Positions 1 through 5,614 of a stretch of DNA of 13,520 bases are shown here, piece after piece. Source of the stretch: Hyphomicrobiales bacterium (GTDB taxonomy: Bacteria; Pseudomonadota; Alphaproteobacteria; Rhizobiales; S144-23). How positions within the stretch are numbered: the first letter of the stretch is position 1; each line of letters begins with the position of its first letter. The stretch covers positions 1-13,520 of the forward strand of contig WGBL01000083.1 in assembly GCA_015494375.1 (NCBI GenBank). The letters run 5' to 3'. The position numbers and the translations under genes are program-made. The notes below the pieces were generated by a model. The model saw nothing but the letters and a program-made list of their open reading frames with translations, was not told where the DNA came from and made no database searches.

Positions 1-513
1 ACGGTGCACACCGCCCGCCCCGGCATTCTCATCGGCAAAAAGGGCGCCGATATCGAGAAGTTGCGCGGCCAGCTTGCCAAATTCACCGACAGCGAGGTGC
101 ACCTCAACATCGTCGAGATCAGAAAACCCGATGTCGATGCAACTCTGGTCGCCGAAGGCATCGCCCAGCAGCTCGAGCGCCGGGTGGCCTTTCGCCGGGC
201 GATGAAGCGCGCGGTGCAGTCGGCCATGCGCGCGGGCGCGCTCGGGGTGCGGATCAATTGCGCCGGCCGGCTCGGTGGTGCCGAGATCGCGCGCACCGAA
301 TGGTATCGCGAGGGCCGCGTGCCGCTCCATACCCTTCGCGCCGATATCGACTATGGCACCGCCCGCGCCGAGACGGCCTATGGCACCATCGGTGTCAAGG
401 TCTGGATCTTCAAGGGCGAGATCATGGAGCACGACCCGATGGCCCACGAGCGCCGCGCCATCCAGGGGCTTGACGGTGGCCGGCTCGGCGGGGCGCGTCG
501 CGGAGAGGCGTGA
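1..513 (+). CDS. rpsC: 30S ribosomal protein S3, 5'-truncated
   Basis: This is the C-terminal 170 residues of S3, a protein of the 30S head near the mRNA entry channel. The reading frame is open from base 1, so the start lies upstream of the window and about 60 N-terminal residues are missing. The fragment begins in the KH domain, with the RNA-binding GxxG loop visible as GKKG (fragment residues 12-15). The S3 C-terminal domain follows, with the family-typical stretches LERRVAFRRAMKRAV, GRLGGAEIARTEWYREG and GVKVWIFKGE. The stop is TGA at 511-513. The tail after KGEIMEHDP is slightly longer than in E. coli and rich in Gly and Arg, as in many alphaproteobacteria. It is followed by rplP after 138 nt, the usual order but an unusually long gap. 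Identity is certain; only the missing start is unknown. Confidence 0.98.
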   Translation, partial: TVHTARPGILIGKKGADIEKLRGQLAKFTDSEVHLNIVEIRKPDVDATLVAEGIAQQLERRVAFRRAMKRAVQSAMRAGALGVRINCAGRLGGAEIARTEWYREGRVPLHTLRADIDYGTARAETAYGTIGVKVWIFKGEIMEHDPMAHERRAIQGLDGGRLGGARRGEA

Positions 514-608
514 GAGACCGGAGCCGATCGGCATTGCGCCGATCAAAGCGCAAGAAGGCACGAAGGGTGAAGACCGGAGGTTGAGGCCCGAGGCTTCGGC
601 GACTTCGA

Positions 609-648
609 CGGATTGAGAATTTGAGAGCTTTTGGATTTGAGGATTTGA
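609..648 (+). repeat. 8-bp-period degenerate tandem repeat before rplP
   Basis: Five 8-base units can be read in register: CGGATTGA, GAATTTGA, GAGCTTTT, GGATTTGA, GGATTTGA. The last two are identical. The junction of the last two units creates TGAGGA (638-643), the best Shine-Dalgarno sequence for the rplP ATG at 652. The rest of the spacer (514-608) shows a 7-bp inverted repeat (526-532 with 538-544) without a T run, so it is not a convincing terminator. Confidence 0.7.
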
Positions 649-651
649 GCC

Positions 652-1071
652 ATGTTGCAGCCCAAGCGAACCAAGTTCCGCAAGGCCCAGAAGGGGCGCA
701 CAAAGGGCGTCGCAAAAGGCGGCACGACACTCAATTTTGGTGCTTATGGCCTCAAGGCGCAGCAGCCCGCGCGTGTCACTGCCCGCCAGATCGAGGCGGC
801 GCGGCGCGCCATGACGCGCCACATGAAACGCGCAGGCCGTGTCTGGATTCGCATATTCCCGGATCTGCCGGTCTCGAAAAAGCCGACCGAGGTGCGCATG
901 GGCAAAGGCAAGGGCGCGCCTGAATACTGGGCGGCGCGTGTGCGGCCCGGGCGCATCATGTTCGAGATTGACGGCGTCGCCGAGCCCATTGCTCGCGAGG
1001 CGCTGCGGCTGGCGGCCGCCAAGCTGCCGATTAAGACCCGCGTTGTGACGCGGCCAGGCGAGAAGCACTAG
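652..1071 (+). CDS. rplP: 50S ribosomal protein L16
   Basis: L16 (139 residues; E. coli 136) binds 23S rRNA at the base of the central protuberance, close to the A-site and peptidyl transferase centre. The protein starts MLQPKRTKFRKAQKGR, the classic L16 N-terminus. It carries the conserved core ARRAMTRHMKRAGRVWIRIFPD and the glycine-rich GKGKGAPEYWAARVRPG loop that reaches towards the A-site tRNA. The ATG at 652 is chosen because the N-terminus matches the family exactly and TGAGGA lies 8 nt upstream. The stop is TAG. It follows rpsC and precedes rpmC as in nearly all bacteria, but with long spacers on both sides (138 and 214 nt). Expression is expected from the shared S10 transcript; no local promoter was recognised. 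Confidence 0.99.
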   Translation: MLQPKRTKFRKAQKGRTKGVAKGGTTLNFGAYGLKAQQPARVTARQIEAARRAMTRHMKRAGRVWIRIFPDLPVSKKPTEVRMGKGKGAPEYWAARVRPGRIMFEIDGVAEPIAREALRLAAAKLPIKTRVVTRPGEKH

Positions 1072-1089
1072 CGCCTGGGCTCTTGGGGG

Positions 1090-1113
1090 CTCTGGCACTC
1101 TGGCGCTCTGGCG
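1090..1113 (+). repeat. 8-bp tandem repeat, three copies, rplP-rpmC spacer
   Basis: Three head-to-tail copies read CTCTGGCA, CTCTGGCG, CTCTGGCG, the last two identical. They lie 19 nt after the rplP stop in a 214-nt spacer. The rest of this spacer (about 1120-1280) is a strongly G-biased, low-complexity run built from drifting GGCGAGGTGGC-like words. I see no gene in it. Confidence 0.85.
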
Positions 1114-1285
1114 TTGATGGCACGGGGGCGAGGCGGCGAGCGGTGGCGACGAGATGGCGGCGGCGAGGTGGCCCCGCGCGGTGGCAGAGGCGAGGTGTAG
1201 CGGTGAGGTGGCTGCCGGCGACGCGCAGCGGTGAGGGTGGTGCTCACCCGGTAGCGGCGGTGAGCATGGTTGTGAGGAAGACAAA

Positions 1286-1486
1286 ATGAACGCTGCCGAT
1301 CTCAGAGACCTATCGCTCGATCAGCTCCAGGATCAGCTGATCAAGCTCAAGAAGGAGCAGTTCAACCTGCGCTTTCAACAGGCGAGCGGCCAGCTCGAGA
1401 ACACCGCGCGCTTTCGCCAGGTGCGGCGCGATATTGCCCGCATCAAGACCATTGCGGCCGAAAAGCGTCGCAAAGGAGAGAACTGA
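1286..1486 (+). CDS. rpmC: 50S ribosomal protein L29
   Basis: L29 (66 residues; E. coli 63) is a small two-helix protein beside the polypeptide exit tunnel, next to L23, where trigger factor and SRP dock. The sequence fits the family well: an N-terminal DLRDLSLDQLQDQLIKLKKEQFNLRFQQASGQLEN helix, then RFRQVRRDIARIKTIAAEKR, then a short basic tail. ATG 1286 is preceded by GAGGAAG (1274-1280). The stop TGA is only 4 nt before the rpsQ start, and the rpsQ Shine-Dalgarno lies inside the end of rpmC, so the two are probably translationally coupled. This is one of just three tight junctions in the window. Confidence 0.98.
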   Translation: MNAADLRDLSLDQLQDQLIKLKKEQFNLRFQQASGQLENTARFRQVRRDIARIKTIAAEKRRKGEN

Positions 1487-1490
1487 AAAG

Positions 1491-1736
1491 ATGCCGAAAC
1501 GAATACTCCAGGGCGTGGTCGTCTCGGACAAGGCCGACAAGACCATCGTCGTGCGCGTCGAGCGGCGCTTTACCCATCCGCTCCTCAAAAAGGTGGTGCG
1601 GCGCTCGAAGAAGTATCAGGCCCACGATCCGGCCAATGCCTATAAGGTGGGCGACAAGGTGCGCATTCGTGAATGCGCCCCCATTTCAAAGACCAAGCGC
1701 TGGGTGGTCATTGCAGACGAAGGCAAAGCCGGTTGA
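1491..1736 (+). CDS. rpsQ: 30S ribosomal protein S17
   Basis: S17 (81 residues; E. coli 84) is a primary 16S rRNA-binding protein of the 30S body with an OB fold. Its hallmarks are visible: PKRILQGVVVSDKADKTIVVRVER at the start, the loop FTHPLLKKVVRRSKKYQAHD, and GDKVRIRECAPISKTKRWVV near the end. ATG 1491 lies 4 nt after the rpmC stop, with AAGGAG at 1473-1478 inside rpmC. The stop is TGA. It closes the S10-type part of the cluster; rplN follows after a 96-nt spacer. Confidence 0.99.
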   Translation: MPKRILQGVVVSDKADKTIVVRVERRFTHPLLKKVVRRSKKYQAHDPANAYKVGDKVRIRECAPISKTKRWVVIADEGKAG

Positions 1737-1786
1737 GGGGCATTGAGCGGCGTCGAACGGCAGAGAGGCAGATGCATTCGGCTCGC

Positions 1787-1809
1787 GTGCTCTGAGCGAG
1801 TGCTCTGAG
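1787..1809 (+). repeat. Short direct repeat, rpsQ-rplN spacer
   Basis: The 10-mer GTGCTCTGAG occurs twice, at 1787-1796 and 1800-1809, a 13-nt period, in the 96-nt spacer between rpsQ and rplN. It ends 23 nt before the rplN ATG. It could be a small tandem duplication; alone it would be weak, but it fits the pattern in the other spacers. Confidence 0.6.
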
Positions 1810-1832
1810 AATGAAATAGAGGCAGCAAGGCC

Positions 1833-2201
1833 ATGATACAGAACGAAACCAATCTCGATGTCGCCGACAACTCGGGCGCCCGCCGGGTGCAATGCATCAA
1901 GGTGCTCGGGGGCTCCAAGCGCCGCTATGCCTCGGTGGGCGATATCATTGTTGTGAGCGTGAAAGAGGCGATCCCGCGCGGTCGCGTCAAGAAGGGCCAG
2001 GTGATGCGCGCGGTGGTGGTGCGCACGGCGGCGCCTGTGCGCCGGCCCGACGGCAGCATCATCCGCTTCGATCGCAATGCGGCGGTGCTTGTGAACAACA
2101 ACAAGGAGCCCATCGGCACCCGCATCTTCGGGCCCGTCACCCGCGAGCTCAGGGCCAAGAACCATATGAAGATCATCTCGCTCGCGCCGGAGGTGTTGTG
2201 A
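1833..2201 (+). CDS. rplN: 50S ribosomal protein L14
   Basis: L14 (122 residues, the standard length) is a beta-barrel protein at the subunit interface of the 50S subunit. It contacts 16S rRNA in the 70S ribosome and is the docking site of the silencing factor RsfS. Diagnostic stretches are MIQNETNLDVADNSGARRV, GDIIVVSVKEAIPRGRVKKG, and the C-terminal GTRIFGPVTRELR with MKIISLAPEVL. ATG 1833 is preceded by GAGG (1819-1822). The stop TGA is followed by rplX after a single nucleotide, so rplN and rplX are likely coupled. It opens the spc part of the cluster. Confidence 0.99.
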   Translation: MIQNETNLDVADNSGARRVQCIKVLGGSKRRYASVGDIIVVSVKEAIPRGRVKKGQVMRAVVVRTAAPVRRPDGSIIRFDRNAAVLVNNNKEPIGTRIFGPVTRELRAKNHMKIISLAPEVL

Positions 2202-2202
2202 G

Positions 2203-2598
2203 ATGGCGCGGAAGAGCAAGAGGGGCCGCGACGCGGCCAAGGGCGTGAGGATCAAAGGCGTGGCGGGCAAGGGCCACAAGGTCAAGCTCAAGATCCGCAA
2301 GGGCGACCATGTGGTGGTGATTGCCGGGCGCGACAAGGGCAAGCGTGGGGAGGTGCTGAAGGTCATCCCGCGCGAGATGCGCGCCATCGTCAATGGCGTC
2401 AACCAGGTGCGCCGCCACCAGCGCCAGACGGCGACGCAAGAGGGCGGAATCATCACCAAAGAGGCGCCCATCCACATTTCCAATCTGGCGCTCGAGGACC
2501 CCAAGGACGGCGCGCCCACACGGGTCGGTTTCAAGATACTGGAGGATGGCCGCAAGGTGCGGTTTGCCAAGCGGTCGGGAGAGGTCATCGATGGCTGA
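2203..2598 (+). CDS. rplX: 50S ribosomal protein L24 with N-terminal basic extension
   Basis: L24 is an early-assembly 23S rRNA-binding protein near the tunnel exit. The KOW motif region is clear at about residues 30-55 (KIRKGDHVVVIAGRDKGKRG), followed by VNQVRRHQRQTATQEGGIITKEAPIHISN. The protein is 131 residues against about 104 in E. coli. The excess is mainly an N-terminal basic, Gly/Lys/Arg-rich extension of about 25 residues. No other Met codon lies before the core, and ATG 2203 sits 1 nt after the rplN stop, so the long form is the likeliest start. The last 8 nt overlap the start of rplE in another frame, and the rplE Shine-Dalgarno lies inside rplX. Confidence 0.98.
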   Translation: MARKSKRGRDAAKGVRIKGVAGKGHKVKLKIRKGDHVVVIAGRDKGKRGEVLKVIPREMRAIVNGVNQVRRHQRQTATQEGGIITKEAPIHISNLALEDPKDGAPTRVGFKILEDGRKVRFAKRSGEVIDG

Positions 2599-3247
2599 GA
2601 AGGCGAAAGGCGCAAACGGCAAACAGGAGGCCGCGGGCGGTGCCGGTGCCGCAGCCGGCGCCGGAGCCGGAGCTGCTGGCGGCAATGGCGCGGCGGCGTC
2701 GGGCTATGTGCCGCGCCTCCGTCGGCATTACGAGGAGGTCGTGCGCCCGGCGATGATCGAGAAGTTCTCTTATAAGAACGTCATGCAGGTGCCGCGGCTC
2801 GACAAGGTGGTGCTCAACATGGGCGTGGGCGAGGCGGTTGCCGATCGCAAGAAGGTGGAGGCCGCCTTCGAAGACCTCAAGCTCATCGCCGGCCAGAAGC
2901 CCATAATCACGCGGGCGCGGAAATCCGTCGCAACCTTCAAGTTGCGCGAGGGTATGCCCATTGGCGTCAAGGTGACGCTCAGGCGCCAGCGGATGTATGA
3001 ATTCATCGACCGGCTGGTCACCATCGCCTTGCCGCGGGTGAAGGACTTTCGCGGCCTGAGCCCAAAGAGCTTCGACGGCCGCGGCAACTATGCCCTCGGC
3101 ATCAAGGAGCATATCATCTTTCCCGAGATCGACTATGACAAGGTCGATGAGATCCGCGGCCTTGATGTCATCATCTGCACGACGGCCGAAAGCGACGATG
3201 AGGCGCGCGAGCTGCTGCGCGGGTTCAATTTTCCATTCCGAGCGTGA
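2591..3247 (+). CDS. rplE: 50S ribosomal protein L5 with Ala/Gly-rich N-terminal extension
   Basis: L5 binds 5S rRNA and forms an inter-subunit contact with S13. The core, from about residue 39, is orthodox: YVPRLRRHYEEVVRP, KNVMQVPRLDKVVLNMGVGE, GQKPIITRARKSVATFKLR, DFRGLSPKSFDGRGNYALG, IIFPEIDYDKVDEIRGLDV and the C-terminal FNFPFRA. The protein is 218 residues against about 179-185 usually. The difference is a leader of about 38 residues that is almost only Ala and Gly from residue 14 to 37. ATG 2591 is supported by GGAGAGG (2578-2584), 6 nt upstream inside rplX; the only later Met codons lie well inside the core. The extension is encoded by GCC/GGC-rich, partly hexameric DNA (two GCCGGA units at 2660-2671), so it may come from repeat expansion. 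Confidence 0.98.
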   Translation: MAEKAKGANGKQEAAGGAGAAAGAGAGAAGGNGAAASGYVPRLRRHYEEVVRPAMIEKFSYKNVMQVPRLDKVVLNMGVGEAVADRKKVEAAFEDLKLIAGQKPIITRARKSVATFKLREGMPIGVKVTLRRQRMYEFIDRLVTIALPRVKDFRGLSPKSFDGRGNYALGIKEHIIFPEIDYDKVDEIRGLDVIICTTAESDDEARELLRGFNFPFRA

Positions 3248-3384
3248 GGGTGAGCGCGGGGCGCAGCCGGGCCCGTTTAGAAGTCGGCCTCGTTCGCTGG
3301 AGTTTCGAGCCACGGGAGCGATGGCGAGAGAATAAAAGAATAGAAGACGAGCGTATAGATATAGATAAAGAAAGAGAACGCGCG

Positions 3385-3391
3385 AAGGAGG
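3385..3391 (+). promoter_or_regulatory. Full-consensus Shine-Dalgarno for the TTG start of rpsN
   Basis: AAGGAGG, fully complementary to the 16S rRNA 3' end consensus, sits 6 nt before the TTG start codon at 3398. It is the strongest ribosome binding site in the window and fixes the rpsN start. The 60 nt before it are unusually AT- and purine-rich for this genome (including two TATAGA units near 3354-3365), which should keep the site unstructured. Confidence 0.85.
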
Positions 3392-3397
3392 AGAGAC

Positions 3398-3703
3398 TTG
3401 GCAAAAAAGAGTGCCATCGAGAAGAACAAGCGCCGCCGCAAGCTGGTCAAGCGTTTTGAGGCCAAGCGGGCGCGATTGAAGGCCATACAACGCGACCCCA
3501 ATGTCAGTCGCGAGGAGCGCTTTCGCGCCACCTTGAAGCTTGCCGAGTTGCCGCGCAACAGCTCCAAGACGCGTATTCGCAACCGCTGTGAGCTGACGGG
3601 GCGCCCGCGCGGCTACTATCGCAAGCTGGGCCTCAGTCGTGTGGCCTTGCGTGAGATGGCGTCGGAAGGCCTTATTCCGGGCATGGTCAAGTCCAGCTGG
3701 TAA
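3398..3703 (+). CDS. rpsN: 30S ribosomal protein S14, zinc-independent form
   Basis: S14 (101 residues) is a late-assembling protein of the 30S head. This is the long, zinc-free (C-) type: it has no paired CxxC motifs and the full-length C-terminal half LPRNSSKTRIRNRCELTGRPRGYYRKLGLSR, ending GLIPGMVKSSW. The start is TTG at 3398, giving MAKKSAIEKNKRRRKLVKRF, the expected N-terminus; no ATG or GTG fits better, and the AAGGAGG at 3385 supports it. The stop is TAA. It follows rplE after 150 nt and precedes rpsH after 76 nt. The rpsN-rpsH spacer holds the 10-bp palindrome ATCGCGCGAT at 3705-3714 and scattered AGCTG words, nothing more convincing. Confidence 0.98.
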   Translation: MAKKSAIEKNKRRRKLVKRFEAKRARLKAIQRDPNVSREERFRATLKLAELPRNSSKTRIRNRCELTGRPRGYYRKLGLSRVALREMASEGLIPGMVKSSW

Positions 3704-3779
3704 GATCGCGCGATGGCGCTTGAAGAGCTGTCGAGTGGTGGTGCTGGTTGAGCTGCTAAGCTGTTGAGGAGAGCCGTCC

Positions 3780-4178
3780 ATGGCGATGACGGATCCATTG
3801 GGCGATATGCTGACGCGCATTCGCAACGCCCAGATGCGCCGCAAGTCGAAGGTCGTGACGCCGAGCTCGAAACTGCGGGCCCGGGTTCTCGATGTCCTCA
3901 AGGAGGAGGGCTATATCCGGGGCTATACGCGCATCGACTATGAGGGCGGGAAGTCCGAGCTCGAGATCGAGCTCAAGTATCATGAAGGCGAGCCGGTGAT
4001 CCGCGAGATCCGGCGGGTTTCCAAACCAGGCCGGCGCGTCTATTCCGGGGTCAAGGACCTGCCGACGGTCGCCAACGGGCTTGGCGTGGCCATCCTTTCC
4101 ACCCCCAAGGGCGTCATGTCCGATGCCCGGGCGCGTCGCGAGAATGTGGGCGGCGAGATCCTCTGCAACGTCTTCTAA
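3780..4178 (+). CDS. rpsH: 30S ribosomal protein S8
   Basis: S8 (132 residues) is a primary binder of helix 21 of 16S rRNA and, in E. coli, the translational repressor of the spc operon. The N-terminus MAMTDPLGDMLTRIRNAQ and the C-terminal signature VAILSTPKGVMSDARARRENVGGEILCNVF are textbook. ATG 3780 is preferred over ATG 3786 because family members start two residues before the TDP motif, and GAGGA (3766-3770) is correctly spaced. The stop is TAA. Whether S8 regulates this cluster by binding a 16S mimic near rplE cannot be judged by eye; no obvious mimic was recognised. Confidence 0.99.
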   Translation: MAMTDPLGDMLTRIRNAQMRRKSKVVTPSSKLRARVLDVLKEEGYIRGYTRIDYEGGKSELEIELKYHEGEPVIREIRRVSKPGRRVYSGVKDLPTVANGLGVAILSTPKGVMSDARARRENVGGEILCNVF

Positions 4179-4327
4179 CCGGGCCGGGAGAGGGGCGCCG
4201 AGGGGCGTGGCTGGTCGACGCACAGAAAAGGGTTCGGCGATCGGGGCGCCAGAGCGGGTGTGAGAGTGGCGCGTGGCATGCAAGGCCTCTGAGGCGAGGA
4301 ACGAGAAAAACGGAAGAGCGCGAAACG

Positions 4328-4861
4328 ATGTCGAGGATTGGGAAAAAGCCCGTGGCGGTGCCCGACAAGGTCGAGGTACGCATCGACGGCCAGCGTGTCG
4401 AGGCCAAGGGGCCCAAGGGCACGCTGTCGGTCACACTCGTCGACGACGTCACGGTGGAGATGAGCAATGGCGAGGTGGTCGTCGCCCCCCGCCACGACAC
4501 CCGCCGGGCGCGCGCCATGTGGGGCATGTCGCGCACGCTCGTGCAGAACATTGTGACCGGCGTGAGCGAGGGGTATTCCAAGACACTCGAGATCAGCGGC
4601 GTCGGCTATCGCGCCCAGCTCAAGGGCAAGGACCTTCAGCTGCAGCTCGGCTTCAGTCACGACGTCATCCACAAGATCCCCGAGGGCATCGAGGTGCAGG
4701 TGCCCAAGCCCACCGAGATCGTCATCTCGGGGATTGAAAAGCAGAAGGTGGGGCAGGTGGCGGCCGAGATCCGCGCCTATCGCCCGCCCGAGCCCTACAA
4801 GGCCAAGGGTGTGCGCTATCAGGGCGAATACATCTTCCGCAAGGAAGGCAAGAAGAAGTAG
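4328..4861 (+). CDS. rplF: 50S ribosomal protein L6
   Basis: L6 (177 residues, standard length) binds 23S rRNA near the sarcin-ricin loop and the factor-binding site. It has two tandem copies of the same fold, roughly residues 1-80 and 85-170. Recognisable segments are MSRIGKKPVAVPD, VEAKGPKGTLS, ARAMWGMSRTLVQNIVTGVSEGY, LEISGVGYRAQLKG and the C-terminal AAEIRAYRPPEPYKAKGVRY. ATG 4328 is preceded by GGAAG (4312-4316). The stop is TAG. The 149-nt spacer before it begins with a weak 10-bp duplication (4191-4200 and 4201-4210, 8 of 10 identical). The spacer after it is 242 nt and repeat-bearing. Confidence 0.99.
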   Translation: MSRIGKKPVAVPDKVEVRIDGQRVEAKGPKGTLSVTLVDDVTVEMSNGEVVVAPRHDTRRARAMWGMSRTLVQNIVTGVSEGYSKTLEISGVGYRAQLKGKDLQLQLGFSHDVIHKIPEGIEVQVPKPTEIVISGIEKQKVGQVAAEIRAYRPPEPYKAKGVRYQGEYIFRKEGKKK

Positions 4862-4885
4862 CCTCGGAGCGCGTAATCGCCGGCC

Positions 4886-4907
4886 GCAAGCCGTCTGCAA
4901 GCCGTCT
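4886..4907 (+). repeat. 11-bp perfect tandem duplication, rplF-rplR spacer
   Basis: GCAAGCCGTCT occurs twice head to tail with no mismatch. It lies 24 nt after the rplF stop, upstream of and unrelated to the 18-bp repeat in the same spacer. Confidence 0.9.
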
Positions 4908-4970
4908 GTGGGACGTGAGCAGCGATCGAAACGGTTGGCGCGGGCGAGGGCGGCCGGATCGGAGACCATT

Positions 4971-5036
4971 GGATCAGGGGCGATTTTGGATCAGGGACAA
5001 TTTTTGGATCAGGGACAATTTTTGGATCAGGAACGG
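4971..5036 (+). repeat. 18-bp tandem repeat before rplR
   Basis: The unit is GGATCAGGGACAATTTTT. Copies lie at 4971-4987 (17 nt, three substitutions or gaps), 4988-5005 and 5006-5023 (identical to each other), and 5024-5036 (partial). Each full unit carries a T5 run, unusual in this GC-rich DNA. Scattered GGATC/CGATC words continue to about 5080, so the array may once have been longer. It ends 67 nt before the rplR ATG. The array is open in more than one frame, but I do not think it is coding. Confidence 0.92.
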
Positions 5037-5103
5037 TGAGATGAGGGCGATTGGATCTAGAACGATCCGATCGAGGACGACCAAGCGACCAAGAGAGACG
5101 AGG

Positions 5104-5466
5104 ATGGCCAGCAAGAAAGAGGGCTTTGAGCGTCGCAAGGCGCGGGTGCGCCGCAAGCTCAGGACACGCGCCGGCGAGCGGCCGCGGCTTTCGGTGTTCC
5201 GTTCATCGAAGCACATCTACGCCCAGGTGATCGACGACCGCAAGGGCCGCACGCTCGCAGCCGCCTCGACGCTCGACAAGGAGTTGCGGGCAAAGCTCAA
5301 GACGGGTGCCGACAAGGCAGCCGCAAGCGAGGTGGGCAAGTTGATTGCCGCACGCGCCAAGGAGGCGGGCGTCGACAAGGTGGTGTTCGATCGTGGCGGC
5401 TACCTCTATATGGGCCGTGTTGAGGCGCTGGCCGAGGCCGCGCGCGAGGCGGGCCTTGAGTTCTGA
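5104..5466 (+). CDS. rplR: 50S ribosomal protein L18
   Basis: L18 (120 residues; E. coli 117) binds 5S rRNA with L5 and L25 and forms part of the central protuberance. The N-terminal basic tail FERRKARVRRKLRTRAGERPRLSVFRSSKHIYAQVIDD and the C-terminal AGVDKVVFDRGGYLYMGRVEALAEAAREAGLEF are diagnostic. ATG 5104 is the only start that gives the normal N-terminus. Its ribosome binding site is weak: AGAGAG at 5092-5097 at usable spacing, and a GAGG directly touching the ATG. The stop is TGA. An in-frame reading that extends upstream through the 18-bp repeat is rejected because it gives only repeat-derived peptide. Confidence 0.99.
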   Translation: MASKKEGFERRKARVRRKLRTRAGERPRLSVFRSSKHIYAQVIDDRKGRTLAAASTLDKELRAKLKTGADKAAASEVGKLIAARAKEAGVDKVVFDRGGYLYMGRVEALAEAAREAGLEF

Positions 5467-5576
5467 GGCACGCGCCGCAGCGCACGACCAGCCTCGAGGA
5501 ACACCCCGAAAGGCGAGGAGCGCAAAGAGGCGGAGCGGAGGAACGCATAAGGGCAGGCAATAGGCTGCTTGGAGGA

Positions 5577-5602
5577 ACGCAGAGAGGAAACGCAGAGAGG
5601 AA
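5577..5602 (+). repeat. 13-bp perfect tandem duplication before rpsE
   Basis: ACGCAGAGAGGAA occurs twice head to tail. A related word, GGAGGAACGC, occurs at 5537-5546 and again at 5571-5580, so the repeat family covers much of the 148-nt rplR-rpsE spacer. The end of the second copy runs into AAGGA (5602-5606), the probable Shine-Dalgarno of rpsE. Confidence 0.88.
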
Positions 5603-5614
5603 AGGACGCAAGGC

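Noticed and set aside
1083..1289. Small open frame between rplP and rpmC
   Set aside because: It is made only of Arg/Gly/Ala/Trp-rich low-complexity sequence from the G-biased spacer, has no convincing ribosome binding site, and overlaps the rpmC start.
4915..5103. N-terminal extension of L18 reading through the 18-bp repeat
   Set aside because: The added residues are only repeat-derived, and the ATG at 5104 gives the normal L18 N-terminus.
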